From a virus, in the IMG/VR virus record IMGVR_UViG_3300048061_000822, positions 1-63,824 of that record: a stretch of DNA of 63,824 nucleotides; one strand, given 5' to 3'. The notes beneath the pieces were generated by a model. That model worked only from the letters and a program-made list of their open reading frames with translations. It was not told where the DNA came from and made no database searches. Of this stretch, positions 16,200-24,116 are shown one piece after another. The position numbers and the translations under genes were made by a program. Numbering within the stretch: the first letter of the stretch is position 1; each line of letters starts with the position of its first letter.

Positions 16200-16401
16200 T
16201 CATAACCGCATTCTCCATTAGAAGTAATGTAGCTACTTTGTGCATACACCCTGCCATGGTTTGATGATTAAGTCTTGGTTCTAAGGGAGAATTTAAAACT
16301 TTTGCATCCGGGGAATCTGCGTCACCTTCTGTGTATTTGGTTATCAGATTTTCCAAATCCATTTCAAACTGATCAGTTTGTTCATGGTAATCCTTACTCA
16401 T
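16147..16401 (-). CDS. Hypothetical acidic protein, end of leftward operon
   Basis: An 84-residue acidic protein (MSKDYHEQTDQFEMDLENL...) with a helical region PRLNHQTMAGCMHKVATLLLME (cut here) and an Asp/Glu/Pro tail. The start at 16401 makes ATGA with the HNH gene stop; the ATG at 16410 is inside that gene. Converges with and overlaps the SWIM gene. Confidence 0.5.
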   Translation of the reverse strand: MSKDYHEQTDQFEMDLENLITKYTEGDADSPDAKVLNSPLEPRLNHQTMAGCMHKVATLLLMENAVMISDDDDFAGEEDNPVPP

Positions 16402-16682
16402 ATCAACCACCCATTTTCTCTGCTCTCTGACGGGTTTCTATGGATGTAATCATGGCAATCCCTGCATACCCCCATCCAGGTGCTTATATCAAGGTAGAAA
16501 CGCCCCCTGCCAGCCTTGTGGTGGATATCTAACTTCTTCATTTTCCCACATTTTTCACATGGCTTGTTTTTAAGGAATTCATTCCCTAATTTCTTATACT
16601 CCTGGAACTCCCTTTGGCGTTTCTTGCTTACTCTCCTTAGTGGACTTCTCTTCATTTTTAAATTTAAATTCTTTCCCGCCAA
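16398..16682 (-). CDS. HNH-family nuclease-like protein
   Basis: A 94-residue protein: basic N terminus, zinc knuckle CEKCG (about 42-46), LDIHHKAGRGRFYLD (about 51-65) with the catalytic HH, then VCRDCHDYIHRNP (about 72-84). This CxxC-HH-CxxCH-IH layout is the common compact phage HNH protein. Such proteins nick DNA and in some phages assist terminase, or act as homing enzymes. Here it lies far from the terminase, in the fibre operon. Confidence 0.8.
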   Translation of the reverse strand: MAGKNLNLKMKRSPLRRVSKKRQREFQEYKKLGNEFLKNKPCEKCGKMKKLDIHHKAGRGRFYLDISTWMGVCRDCHDYIHRNPSESRENGWLI

Positions 16683-16806
16683 ACTCGTAACCTGGATCTA
16701 CCAATGGGGGTGGTTCATCAAATCCACGTTTTTTCCAAAAATACCTCCACCCTCGATCAATCTCTTCTATTAATTCCAAGTTACTTAAATGTTGCTTCTG
16801 TGACAT
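16594..16806 (-). CDS. Hypothetical protein overlapping HNH gene
   Basis: A 70-residue protein (MSQKQHLSNLELIEEIDRGW then RYFWKKRGFDEPPPLVDPGY). The aromatic/Pro-containing middle looks protein-like, and the chain of coupled genes leaves it a natural place, but it overlaps the HNH gene by 89 nt. The start at 16806 is preferred to 16821. Confidence 0.45.
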   Translation of the reverse strand: MSQKQHLSNLELIEEIDRGWRYFWKKRGFDEPPPLVDPGYEFGGKEFKFKNEEKSTKESKQETPKGVPGV

Positions 16807-16957
16807 CGCCGTTATCTTCAATTGCTCGGGTGGTAATTTTTACAACATCTAGAAACATTTCAATCTTACCCACTAAAAACTCTTCCCAATCCCACCTAGA
16901 ACTTGATGTTATAACTGTATATTCAGTCTTATCAGTTCTTAGTATGTGAGTGTGCAT
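16781..16957 (-). CDS. Hypothetical 58-residue protein
   Basis: Leftward gene from ATG 16957 to TAA 16781: MHTHILRTDKTEYTVITSSS then RWDWEEFLVGKIEMFLDVVK. It forms ATGA with the stop of the upstream membrane-protein gene and overlaps the next gene by 26 nt. Coupled placement and plausible amphipathic sequence support it. No family. Confidence 0.5.
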   Translation of the reverse strand: MHTHILRTDKTEYTVITSSSRWDWEEFLVGKIEMFLDVVKITTRAIEDNGDVTEATFK

Positions 16958-17253
16958 CACTTAACTCTTAGTTCATCAAGGTGCGCATCAATCTTATCGA
17001 GTCTTTCTTTAATTAACTCGATGTTCATGTTTTGCATAACATCTGCAGGAAGTTCACCCTCTCTCGGCCATTTTATCCGGAATTCGCTATTGAGTTCTAT
17101 TTCGTGTCGCATCCTAATTACATCATTTTCAAGTGATGTTGTATCTGCCTTAAACTCAGCTATTAACCATACCGCACTCCCCACGAGAGCGATTACTTTG
17201 GCGGCAAAAGCAAGCTGTACTTTAGCGGAAGCGTTCTCATTTATCTCGGTCAT
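16957..17253 (-). CDS. Small membrane protein with coiled-coil tail (holin/spanin-like)
   Basis: A 98-residue protein: one transmembrane helix at about residues 13-33 (QLAFAAKVIALVGSAVWLIA) and a long charged helical tail with a Leu/Ile heptad pattern. Small single-helix proteins with such tails next to fibre genes are often lysis proteins (holin or inner spanin), but no partner endolysin is recognised in the window, so the role is unsettled. ATGA overlaps on both sides. Confidence 0.55.
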   Translation of the reverse strand: MTEINENASAKVQLAFAAKVIALVGSAVWLIAEFKADTTSLENDVIRMRHEIELNSEFRIKWPREGELPADVMQNMNIELIKERLDKIDAHLDELRVK

Positions 17254-17501
17254 CGCATTGACTTCTTACCACGGCATTTCCACTTCTTACGGGATAGAGC
17301 ATTAGCACAGGGTGGTTTCTTACACTTCTTAATACCTGCAGACCTAGCACAGTAGGCATCCGCCTTCTTGGTCGACGGCTGAATTCTATCTTTACCATTC
17401 TTGGCCTTACCCTTCTGCCCAAAGCTACGGCACTTGCCATTTACCCGTTTGGCAAATCGCTTACCCTTGGTGGGTTTACATGCTTTCTTTCTAGCTGGCA
17501 T
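17250..17501 (-). CDS. Lys/Cys-rich mini-protein 5
   Basis: An 83-residue, strongly basic protein (MPARKKACKPTKGKRFAKRV ...) with cysteine pairs such as CARSAGIKKCKKPPCANAL. Similar small basic phage proteins of unknown function exist in marine phage genomes. Last of five tandem basic genes; start at 17501 overlaps the preceding stop (TAATG). May bind DNA or RNA, or be a small virion component. Confidence 0.6.
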   Translation of the reverse strand: MPARKKACKPTKGKRFAKRVNGKCRSFGQKGKAKNGKDRIQPSTKKADAYCARSAGIKKCKKPPCANALSRKKWKCRGKKSMR

Positions 17502-17602
17502 TAGTATTTCCTCTTAGTGGGTTTTTTCTTCGCAGGTTTTTTCTTTGCAGATTTTCTTTTTTTACCCGCACATTTCATACAACAAGCTCCTCCTTTTTTC
17601 AT
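17501..17602 (-). CDS. Lys/Cys-rich mini-protein 4 (33 residues)
   Basis: MKKGGACCMKCAGKKRKSAK and a PAKKKP-type tail. It has GGACC/MKC cysteines like a tiny zinc knuckle followed by histone-tail-like lysine repeats. It is held in place by ATGA (17599-17602) and TAATG (17501-17503) overlaps with neighbours. Confidence 0.55.
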   Translation of the reverse strand: MKKGGACCMKCAGKKRKSAKKKPAKKKPTKRKY

Positions 17603-17709
17603 TTCTTTTTCTTACATTTCTTAGCTCTCTTACAAGCTGTGGGTGAAGGACATCCCCTGCATGGTTTAAATGCTTTGGATTTGGTTTTAGATTTTTTTCC
17701 GTATTTCAT
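17599..17709 (-). CDS. Lys/Cys-rich mini-protein 3 (36 residues)
   Basis: MKYGKKSKTKSKAFKPCRGC then PSPTACKRAKKCKKKK. Four cysteines (CxxC ... C ... C) in a polylysine background suggest a minimal metal-binding, nucleic-acid-binding peptide. ATGA overlaps on both sides support translation. Confidence 0.55.
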   Translation of the reverse strand: MKYGKKSKTKSKAFKPCRGCPSPTACKRAKKCKKKK

Positions 17710-17933
17710 TTCTTTTTCTTTTTAGATGTTTTCTTTTTCCACGAAATTCGAGCCGGTCCAGTTTTCTTTTTCTTAGCTGAGGTACATTGTGCCTTAGTGG
17801 GTCTACATGCAGGATATGGTCGCTTGCTCTTTCCTTTGGCTGACTTCCTACCGCATGGTTTGCCCGTTTTGCAATCAATCCACCCCTTACCGCCATTACG
17901 CCCAAACCATTTTCTGAGACCCTCCTTTGCCAT
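17706..17933 (-). CDS. Lys/Cys-rich mini-protein 2 (DUF5872/6321-like)
   Basis: A 75-residue protein starting MAKEGLRKWFGRNGGKGWID, then CGRKSAKGKSKRPYPACRPT and a lysine-rich tail. The GLRKWF...W(I/V)D...CGR...YP.C.P pattern is a known family of small basic proteins in viruses and phages; its function is not established. The start at 17933 is chosen because the upstream gene stops at 17935; the longer frame overlaps it. Confidence 0.65.
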   Translation of the reverse strand: MAKEGLRKWFGRNGGKGWIDCKTGKPCGRKSAKGKSKRPYPACRPTKAQCTSAKKKKTGPARISWKKKTSKKKKK

Positions 17934-17934
17934 G

Positions 17935-18102
17935 CTACTTCTTCTTCGACTTATTCCCCCAGTTCTTGGCACCCACCTTTCGACATTTAACTAATGCACC
18001 ACTTCCATATGCGCTTGGCCATGTACCCCCACCTTTTGTGTACCTTCTTTTAACCTTACTATAGCAGGCATCCTTCTTAGCCTTTGCTTTTTTCTTAGCC
18101 AT
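17935..18102 (-). CDS. Lys/Cys-rich mini-protein 1 (55 residues)
   Basis: [20 protein letters not shown], then WPSAYGSGALVKCRKVGAKN and WGN. The CYxKVKxRY...WPSAYxSGALVKCRKxGAxNWGN pattern is a recurrent small family in marine phages. It starts with TAATG overlap at the end of the fibre gene and lies 1 nt from the next gene. Role unknown. Confidence 0.7.
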   Translation of the reverse strand: MAKKKAKAKKDACYSKVKRRYTKGGGTWPSAYGSGALVKCRKVGAKNWGNKSKKK

Positions 18103-20927
18103 TATGCTGATTTACCTGAGGTTACATAATCTTTTAGGGAAGCAGCTTTATCAAAGGCAGATAATGTATCTCCTACATAAGAATTATGTGTGCCATAATC
18201 AGAAACCTGCGAGCCTGATGAATCTATTATCACCTTTGTATCACCTACAATATCAAGACTGTGATTGTCAGATTTATCTTCAATTAATTCTGCCTCATAT
18301 TCATAGGATGTACCTGAAACATTAAATACAGAGTCATTTCCATTACCATAGGCAATAAATCCAGTGTCTGTAATTTCAATATGACCAGTCCCATTAGTTA
18401 CATCACTTTGGGTTATTGTATATGAAGTGCTACCACTATAATATCTTTTTGCCCCGACTATTGACTCACCATCCCTGATAGTCATATACCCATTATATGT
18501 ACCACCTAAAGCGCGCACAGTTACCCTAGAAGGTCGATATCCAAGGTTTACAGTATATCCACTAGCTGAACCATCTCCTGTATAGGTTCCATCTGCCTTA
18601 CTGCCCTGAATTAACATTTCAGCACCTGAAGTACTACTAAGCTGACGAATTGGGGTAAAATCAGCAGTGTAGTCAGCAGTCTTCGTAATCCTAAAGTCCT
18701 GAATTAAACCATCAAAGTCTCCGACAAGTGTGCCATTAGTATTAACTAAACCACCAATAATAAGTCGCTCGGAGATTGCCCTAACTGTTGTGGAATTATC
18801 ATTATATTCAATTACACACTCTCCATTATAGTATAATTTATAATTCGAACCAGATCGAACAAATGCCATATGGTACCATTCATTAGTGGGCGTGGCTACA
18901 TTTGTTCTCATTTGACCATCAACTGTCTTGGAGCCTTTCACTGCTACTATTTCATCAGAAGAGGAACCACTCCAAAAAGTGTCTATCCCTATTAAGGAGC
19001 TTGCAGTAAGAATCGATAAATGTTTTCCATTAATAGTAGTTCCTGATACCTTTCCAAAAGAAAGTATTCTTTGATTCCATCCATTAGTAATCGAATTATC
19101 ATGCCTTTTTGCCCAGAGTGAAATGGTAAAGTCTCCTGATAGATCAAATGGTTCGGCAGGACAACTCAAAGAAGTATCACCAAAATTAGTAATTGTATGG
19201 TTATTGGTAGATTTATCTACTATTTGCCCAGAAGAACCACCAAGTAAAACAACCGTATCACCACCCGTTGATGCTATCTTAAAGTTACTTATGTAACCTG
19301 TTGCCTTTGCGGTTCCCCGAGGGCTATACTGTATGGCTCCTATAGTATTTTGAGGGCGATTAAAATAATTGTAAGTTGCAGTATCTGGTACATTATTGGT
19401 GGTGTTTACAATTACCCCGTTTTGATATAAATTTAATGTTGTACCTACGACCTCCAATTTAATTGTCTGCCATTCATTAAGTATAGATTCACCAGCACCC
19501 GAGAACCATATACTTTTGAGTGGAGTATATAAAATCCAGCCGGATGCGTTTTGCCAAAATCCAAACCCATTATTCCCTCCCGAAACTGTCCTGTTGTCAA
19601 ATACTTGTGCATTGGTTGATTCAGCATAAAATGAGCACTCAACAGAAAAACCTGCCTTCCACCATTCACTGTTAGTTGTTATATACCCAGAGTCTAATCC
19701 CAAATAATCACTGCCATCTAAATATATACACTCCGAACCATCAGTTCTTTTATAAGGTTCTATGTAATCTCCACTACCATCAAGTTCAATTGCAGATTCA
19801 AAACTTGCTTCCAGTCTATTATTGTTAAATTTTTTAAGAATCTGTCTGTAAGAGTCATTAGCGGCGGCAGTAAAGTCAGGCGTGCCATACCAAATGTAGT
19901 CATCATTAATATGAGTTAATTGAAGAGCCGTCTCGGTATCAGAATAATCAGTAAGAATATAATCGGGTATAATATCCTCCCCTGTTTTATTCTTTGTTAT
20001 AATCGCACCAAGTTTGCCACTTCCCGAAGCAGTGCTTCCGTCACTATTAATTTCCGTACCACTTGCGTAATCAATGCCCGTACCGTCAGCATTAACCTTT
20101 AAATATTTACCGTTAGAGTAATTACCAGGGGTATCTTCTAAGTCTATAAATGTAGAAGCACCGGCTATTCCCTGCTCTCCTTGCACCCCTTGTATTCCTT
20201 GAACACCTTGAGCGCCCGTATCACCTGTATCTCCCTTATCCCCCTTATCTCCTTTTTCTCCCTGAATGCCTTGGATACCTTGAATACCAACTCCATCATC
20301 ACCTTTATCACCCTTGTCACCTTTTGAACCTTGTATGCCCTGCGTACCATCGGTACCGTCAGCACCAGGCGCACCCTCAGCGGCAAGTAATGCCCAATCA
20401 GAAGTACTTGTGTCAGGTTGTTTATTAGTTGAATCCTGTAACGCAAAATAACTAGCACCATCATATCCAACTACTTGGTCTTTAGTATATGTAGTGGATA
20501 CATCCCATGCACCCTGCCAAGCTAAACCAGCAGGCGATACTGGTCCCGCAGGACCTTTTGGCCCCACTGGTCCTTGAATACCATCCTGTCCATCTCCGCC
20601 ATCATCTCCCTTGTCGCCTTTATCACCTTTCTCGCCTTGAACTCCTTGTATACCCTGTAAACCAACTCCCTGTTCTCCTTGGTCTCCTTTATCTCCTTTA
20701 GGGCCAACGGGTCCAACGGAACCTTGCTCACCTTGCAAGCCCTGAATACCGCCCGCTACTCCGGCAGCCATAAAATTCTCAATGGTCACAAATTTCTCTG
20801 TACCTGAAGCACTACCCTTGCCATCAGACTTATCTGTTATGAGTACCAGGTCATCTATGTTTGGTCGCGTCCCAAGCATTCCTCTACGAGTTTCATCAAA
20901 TTGTGAAGATTTAGTTACATTTGCCAT
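18102..20927 (-). CDS. Collagen-like / LamG tail fibre protein
   Basis: A 941-residue fibre. N-terminal ~60-residue attachment-like region, collagen Gly-X-Y tract 1 (about 61-134), a carbohydrate-binding-like module ([20 protein letters not shown], about 136-180), collagen tract 2 (about 186-255), then two LamG/concanavalin-like jelly-roll domains (about 415-560 and 590-765; the second has [21 protein letters not shown] and LYYNGECV), and a beta-rich C terminus. Collagen stalk plus lectin-like domains indicates a trimeric receptor-binding fibre recognising host surface glycans. First large gene of the leftward operon containing the basic mini-genes. The repeats make many false antisense frames. 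Confidence 0.85.
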   Translation of the reverse strand: MANVTKSSQFDETRRGMLGTRPNIDDLVLITDKSDGKGSASGTEKFVTIENFMAAGVAGGIQGLQGEQGSVGPVGPKGDKGDQGEQGVGLQGIQGVQGEKGDKGDKGDDGGDGQDGIQGPVGPKGPAGPVSPAGLAWQGAWDVSTTYTKDQVVGYDGASYFALQDSTNKQPDTSTSDWALLAAEGAPGADGTDGTQGIQGSKGDKGDKGDDGVGIQGIQGIQGEKGDKGDKGDTGDTGAQGVQGIQGVQGEQGIAGASTFIDLEDTPGNYSNGKYLKVNADGTGIDYASGTEINSDGSTASGSGKLGAIITKNKTGEDIIPDYILTDYSDTETALQLTHINDDYIWYGTPDFTAAANDSYRQILKKFNNNRLEASFESAIELDGSGDYIEPYKRTDGSECIYLDGSDYLGLDSGYITTNSEWWKAGFSVECSFYAESTNAQVFDNRTVSGGNNGFGFWQNASGWILYTPLKSIWFSGAGESILNEWQTIKLEVVGTTLNLYQNGVIVNTTNNVPDTATYNYFNRPQNTIGAIQYSPRGTAKATGYISNFKIASTGGDTVVLLGGSSGQIVDKSTNNHTITNFGDTSLSCPAEPFDLSGDFTISLWAKRHDNSITNGWNQRILSFGKVSGTTINGKHLSILTASSLIGIDTFWSGSSSDEIVAVKGSKTVDGQMRTNVATPTNEWYHMAFVRSGSNYKLYYNGECVIEYNDNSTTVRAISERLIIGGLVNTNGTLVGDFDGLIQDFRITKTADYTADFTPIRQLSSTSGAEMLIQGSKADGTYTGDGSASGYTVNLGYRPSRVTVRALGGTYNGYMTIRDGESIVGAKRYYSGSTSYTITQSDVTNGTGHIEITDTGFIAYGNGNDSVFNVSGTSYEYEAELIEDKSDNHSLDIVGDTKVIIDSSGSQVSDYGTHNSYVGDTLSAFDKAASLKDYVTSGKSA

Positions 20928-20939
20928 GATATTACCTAT

Positions 20940-21134
20940 TTATTTTTGAAAAAGTTTTTGTATGTCCCGTCTACGGTCTTCCAAGACCTTACTCATGAAA
21001 GTTAATTTCTCTGTCTTTGTTGCATCTGCCAGTTCAAGTTTCCGTACCGTCTCACTCAACCTATCCAACTCAACCTTGTTTTTCTTCAGAAAGAAAGCTA
21101 ACACCGACAGTGCCACCCCTACCCCTGCAAACAT
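20940..21134 (-). CDS. Small membrane protein (holin/spanin candidate)
   Basis: A 64-residue protein: N-terminal transmembrane helix (MFAGVGVALSVLAFFLKKNK) and a charged coiled coil (KVELDRLSETVRKLELADAT). The ATG at 21134 is preceded by GGAGGT at 9 nt; an in-frame ATG at 21152 would add six residues (MEVSSY) and has no such signal. Upstream of the fibre gene and similar in plan to the protein at 16957; one may be a holin and the other a spanin-like protein, which is inference. Confidence 0.55.
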   Translation of the reverse strand: MFAGVGVALSVLAFFLKKNKVELDRLSETVRKLELADATKTEKLTFMSKVLEDRRRDIQKLFQK

Positions 21135-21158
21135 ATATGAGGATACCTCCATACATAC

Positions 21159-21178
21159 TAATCTAATTTATTAGGTCA
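21159..21178. promoter_or_regulatory. 20-bp palindromic repeat, site 4
   Basis: TAATCT-AATTTATT-AGGTCA, between the zinc-ribbon gene and the small membrane protein gene, 7 nt upstream of the ATG at 21152. Confidence 0.6.
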
Positions 21179-21183
21179 TAATG

Positions 21184-21381
21184 TCAAGATGCCTTCCTTT
21201 TCTTTTTTTCTTTCGTCTCACTCACCAAAAGCGGTGTCTCCAGCAGTTCCTTCGATACAGTACCACAAAAATTACACTGGCCAAACCCTACCTCAAACAA
21301 ATCCCTAATATTCCACCCGTGCTTCTTGGCACATTTCTTACAGGTAAAGACCCTGTATGTCCGTTTACTTGTTTTTGACAT
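21184..21381 (-). CDS. Small zinc-ribbon protein
   Basis: A 65-residue protein (MSKTSKRTYRVFTCKKCAKK...) with CKKC at about 14-17 and CNFC at about 36-39, a four-cysteine zinc ribbon, then a Lys-rich C terminus. Starting at 21381 gives an MSKTSKR N terminus and a 17-nt overlap with the upstream gene; ATG 21399 would add six residues. Nucleic-acid or protein binding is likely. Confidence 0.6.
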   Translation of the reverse strand: MSKTSKRTYRVFTCKKCAKKHGWNIRDLFEVGFGQCNFCGTVSKELLETPLLVSETKEKKKRKAS

Positions 21382-21691
21382 CACTCTCTCCCCATCCAAA
21401 TACTCCCCCGTACCTCTCTCTCCCCCAGCAATTCTTCTTTACCAGGTTACTAAATGGTACATAGCAACCACATCCCATACTACCCGTCCGACATGACCTA
21501 AACTTAGCATCATATATCGGACATTTTATACATACCTTCATCCGCCGGATCCATTCCGCTTTACCAACCTTATGCTTGCGTAGCTCAAATAAGCCCCGTA
21601 GCACCCCCTTAACGGCACTCCAGCCAATTTCGTAGTACATTACCATCAACCACTCGATATACATCCTCATAACCTCAATATGACCTAACAT
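21365..21691 (-). CDS. Cysteine-rich phage protein, first gene of leftward fibre operon
   Basis: A 108-residue protein. The C-terminal half has CIKCPIYDAKFRSC, GCGCYVPFSNLVKKNCWG: six cysteines in a pattern seen in small phage proteins of unknown function that probably bind metal. The start at 21691 lies inside a 20-bp palindrome; ATGs at 21670 and 21664 (MRMYIEW) are alternatives. Confidence 0.55.
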   Translation of the reverse strand: MLGHIEVMRMYIEWLMVMYYEIGWSAVKGVLRGLFELRKHKVGKAEWIRRMKVCIKCPIYDAKFRSCRTGSMGCGCYVPFSNLVKKNCWGRERYGGVFGWGESDVKNK

Positions 21692-21700
21692 TTTAGGTAT
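21681..21700. promoter_or_regulatory. 20-bp palindromic repeat, site 5
   Basis: TGACCT-AACATTTT-AGGTAT; the inner arms ACCTAA/TTAGGT are perfect (21683-21698). It covers the most upstream start codon of the leftward operon. Confidence 0.65.
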
Positions 21701-21766
21701 GACAAGACACTAAAACCTTCTACTGGGTTACTGGGTTACTGTGTTTCATACACATATATTACAAAT

Positions 21767-21809
21767 GTGGCGCCACTTTATTAAGTAAAACCCCCAAATG
21801 TGACGCCAC
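21767..21809. repeat. Second pair of GTGGCGCCAC iterons
   Basis: GTGGCGCCAC (21767-21776) and one-mismatch GTGACGCCAC (21800-21809), both preceded by AAAT and followed by TT; spaced 33 bp, about three helical turns. Same motif as in the initiator gene 10 kb away. Confidence 0.6.
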
Positions 21810-21910
21810 TTTCCATATACCAAACTTTTTCAAAATCCAGAAACTTGAGAAAATGGTTATATATACGCAACGCAGGCAATACAACATCCCCCCCTCCCCC
21901 CCTCCGGGTC

Positions 21911-21932
21911 TGACCTAACAAGCATTAGGTCA
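21911..21932. promoter_or_regulatory. Palindromic repeat, site 6 (10-bp spacer)
   Basis: TGACCT-N10-AGGTCA with perfect 8-bp arms TGACCTAA/TTAGGTCA. The spacer is 2 bp longer than at the other sites. Located next to the poly-C tract in the divergent control region. Confidence 0.65.
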
Positions 21933-22072
21933 TGGATATTCTGTAAGTCGTTACAAGTAAATTATTTATATAAGTATATGTTCACTTTATTTTCACCTTC
22001 ACATTTTATTTTGGTCATTCGATCAAATCTTTTTTGCATATGGTAAATTTTCAATAACCATAATGCAATTGG

Positions 22073-22095
22073 AACGAGGGGAGCAAACCCTCGTT
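22073..22095 (+). promoter_or_regulatory. Leader hairpin upstream of first early gene
   Basis: Perfect 8-bp stem AACGAGGG (22073-22080) / CCCTCGTT (22088-22095), 7-nt loop, no T-tract after it. Lies 86 bp before the start at 22181 in the presumed 5' leader; could stabilise the RNA or regulate translation. Confidence 0.55.
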
Positions 22096-22180
22096 ATGAC
22101 ATATCCAAAAGGAGTCTCCAACCAAGAATATAAATTTTATTTCCTAATAAACTAACAATAATAACAAAAGGAAAAAAACA

Positions 22181-22960
22181 ATGAATGAATCAACAATAAT
22201 TAATAATGGAAATTTTACCTTAGCCAATCGTCAAGGTTTGCAAAGTAAAATCAAAATAAAACAACTTTGTCAAAAGACCGACAAAAAGACAGAAATCACA
22301 ATGACTTGCAACAATCGTTTGAAAAGTTTGCAAAGCGATTTGAAAAAAGTCAAAGAAGCAAAAAACAATGGTGATTTTACTTTTAATGGTTTACCTATTG
22401 AATCGGTTATTCTTCAAAGGAGTGAAGACATTAAAACCTTTTTGGTTGAAAATGCTATCGTTCCAACTGAAAAGGCAATGCAAACCTTAATCGAATTTGC
22501 AAGTGAAGGTAAAACACCTCATAAAAATGATAAGTTTCCTAAGTTTGGATATGATTATGTTCTCAGTGATGAACAAAGTAAAGTTATTGGTTTGCACCTT
22601 GCAAACGATAAAACTTGGTTGAATTCAATTGAGGGACAAAAAGTTGAAAAAGCTTTTGCTTCTTTGATTCAAAAAAATATAGGTCAAAGAAAATTCAAGA
22701 TAGGTGCAAGGAATGGCAAGCAAATCATTCAAGGTGCTTATGTATTTGAAAGTGAAGTCAATGCCAATATAAAATCTCAATGGGATAAGAGACTAGCACA
22801 CAAAAATGCTTTCTTATTATCCCTTGAAAGTAAATCGAAATCAATTGAGGAAAAAACTATTTCGGAATTGAGACTAGAATTAAAATCTAGAGATTTACCT
22901 ACCAAGGGGAAGAAAATTGACTTAGTCAATCGTATCAAAGCATTTGATCAATCCAATTAA
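22181..22960 (+). CDS. SAP-domain protein, first gene of early region
   Basis: A 259-residue basic protein. Residues about 222-254 (ISELRLELKSRDLPTKGKKI DLVNRIKAF, split) form a SAP motif, a helix-turn-helix that binds AT-rich DNA. The N-terminal ~200 residues are not recognised; the middle has GYDYVLSDEQSKVIGLHLAN and a basic stretch. An AAAAGGA Shine-Dalgarno precedes the start. As the first early gene it may act on host or phage DNA. Codon use here is noticeably more AT-rich than in the genes from 24.5 kb on. Confidence 0.65.
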   Translation: MNESTIINNGNFTLANRQGLQSKIKIKQLCQKTDKKTEITMTCNNRLKSLQSDLKKVKEAKNNGDFTFNGLPIESVILQRSEDIKTFLVENAIVPTEKAMQTLIEFASEGKTPHKNDKFPKFGYDYVLSDEQSKVIGLHLANDKTWLNSIEGQKVEKAFASLIQKNIGQRKFKIGARNGKQIIQGAYVFESEVNANIKSQWDKRLAHKNAFLLSLESKSKSIEEKTISELRLELKSRDLPTKGKKIDLVNRIKAFDQSN

Positions 22961-22985
22961 TTAATAAATCTACCTTTGCACCATT

Positions 22986-23780
22986 ATGAAAATTAAAACA
23001 AAAGATATGACTTACTCTCAATGGCTTGTACATAATAAGAAATTGAGGAAAAAACAAACCTTTGACAAAGATTGCCATAATGGTGCAAAGCATAGATTTA
23101 TTGATGCTAATAGACAAAAGAAAAGGATTTATCGCAGGTCAACAGCAAGATTAATTGCACGAATGGCAAATCCTTTACTCACAAAATTTTGTGGTGGGTA
23201 TATCCAAAAATCAAAACAAAGAATAATTATAAAAACCTCAATTGATACTGAGGTAATTATGCAAAGAACAAAAAGGAATGGTTTTTGGACTCCAATTAAT
23301 AAAGGTTTTAATGATTTATCATTTGAACAAATTGAAATCGAATGGAATGAAATTTTAAATGGTTTATCTTATATGTTTAAAAGTAGAGAAAAATTTAAAG
23401 AAGATTTTTTTGTCCCTTCAAATCATAAAATAAAATCTAGTATTAAATCAATTACCTTTCAACCATTGGGGGAAAAATCAATTACACAAAATTTCAAATC
23501 TCATAAACCTATCCTTAACAATTCAATCAAAGCAAATGGTTCTCAAATAGAATTCAATTCCAATCGATTGGACAAAATAACCAATGGGTACGAAAAGGAA
23601 AACGATAAGATTGAAATAATAAAAGATGATTATGGAACATATAAAAAGAATATTATTTCTAAAGGTAAAACTAAAATCAAAAAAGATTTACCTAATGCAA
23701 AAAGTTTTAACTCAATTAATCCCGATGGAACAATTAAGAAAACGAAAACTTTGTTCCAATCTAAAAGAAGATTCCTGTAA
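22986..23780 (+). CDS. Hypothetical basic protein
   Basis: A 264-residue, Lys/Asn/Ile-rich protein. The N-terminal ~80 residues are strongly basic (NRQKKRIYRRSTARLIARM), the C-terminal half is low complexity. No family recognised. It follows the SAP gene by 25 nt and is closed by an intrinsic terminator overlapping its stop codon, so the pair forms a short immediate-early transcription unit. Confidence 0.55.
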   Translation: MKIKTKDMTYSQWLVHNKKLRKKQTFDKDCHNGAKHRFIDANRQKKRIYRRSTARLIARMANPLLTKFCGGYIQKSKQRIIIKTSIDTEVIMQRTKRNGFWTPINKGFNDLSFEQIEIEWNEILNGLSYMFKSREKFKEDFFVPSNHKIKSSIKSITFQPLGEKSITQNFKSHKPILNNSIKANGSQIEFNSNRLDKITNGYEKENDKIEIIKDDYGTYKKNIISKGKTKIKKDLPNAKSFNSINPDGTIKKTKTLFQSKRRFL

Positions 23781-23795
23781 AAAGGAATTTTTTTT
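23771..23795 (+). terminator. Intrinsic terminator
   Basis: Stem ATTCCT (23771-23776) / AGGAAT (23783-23788), loop GTAAAA, followed by an uninterrupted T-run to 23795. Ends the two-gene unit 22181-23780. Confidence 0.75.
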
Positions 23796-23799
23796 CGCC

Positions 23800-23844
23800 C
23801 TTCCTATCATTGTAACACGCAACACGAAGCACATATGAAAATAC
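23800..23844 (+). promoter_or_regulatory. Duplicated leader, copy A
   Basis: Shares CTTCCTATCA, ACACGCAACACG and the start ATGAAAATAC, in the same order, with 24522-24561. It ends inside the first codons of the gene at 23835. Confidence 0.5.
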
Positions 23845-24116
23845 AACCAATTAATATTTGCCTTTGTAATTCTTGCAAAGGTCATGTTCTTACAAAAACT
23901 GACAACACATACTCCCATCCATTCCCGCCATCCCGGTCAATGGATGATATAAACGAACTTGGACTAAAAGAGTGTCGTTGCAATTGGGTGTTACATCTAC
24001 GCATCCAAGAGGGAAAAATTGAATGTGGTGATATATATGTCGATAGGTTTTGCAGATACTACACCAATGTGGAAGATGCACAAAAATTACAACTTTCTTA
24101 TGCCCACGCCAACTGA
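23835..24116 (+). CDS. Hypothetical cysteine-containing protein
   Basis: A 93-residue protein (MKIQPINICLCNSCKGHVLT...) with CLCNSC near the N terminus and CRC at about 47-49, perhaps a small metal-binding fold; LRIQEGKIECGDIYVDRFC follows. No family recognised. Its stop lies inside the first hairpin of the structured gene-free region downstream. Confidence 0.55.
   Translation: MKIQPINICLCNSCKGHVLTKTDNTYSHPFPPSRSMDDINELGLKECRCNWVLHLRIQEGKIECGDIYVDRFCRYYTNVEDAQKLQLSYAHAN

Larger units (their letters stand above)
21701..22180. promoter_or_regulatory. Divergent control region (480 bp, no gene)
   Basis: Separates the leftward fibre operon from the rightward early operon. Contents: three tandem 8-mers TACTGGGT/TACTGGGT/TACTGTGT (21721-21744); GTGGCGCCAC (21767-21776) and GTGACGCCAC (21800-21809), matching the replication iterons; a C7-T-C7-T-CC-GGG tract (21888-21907); a palindrome with a 10-bp spacer (21911-21932); an AT-rich stretch (about 21950-22060); and a leader hairpin (22073-22095). 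Probably holds the main divergent promoters; exact -10/-35 boxes are not certain. Confidence 0.6.

Noticed and set aside
20165-20760. CRISPR-like or satellite repeats
   Set aside because: The short repeated units are Gly-X-Y codons of the collagen-like fibre gene, without regular spacers.
22096-22155. 19-residue leader peptide before the SAP gene
   Set aside because: An ATG follows the leader hairpin, but there is no ribosome site and no composition signal.
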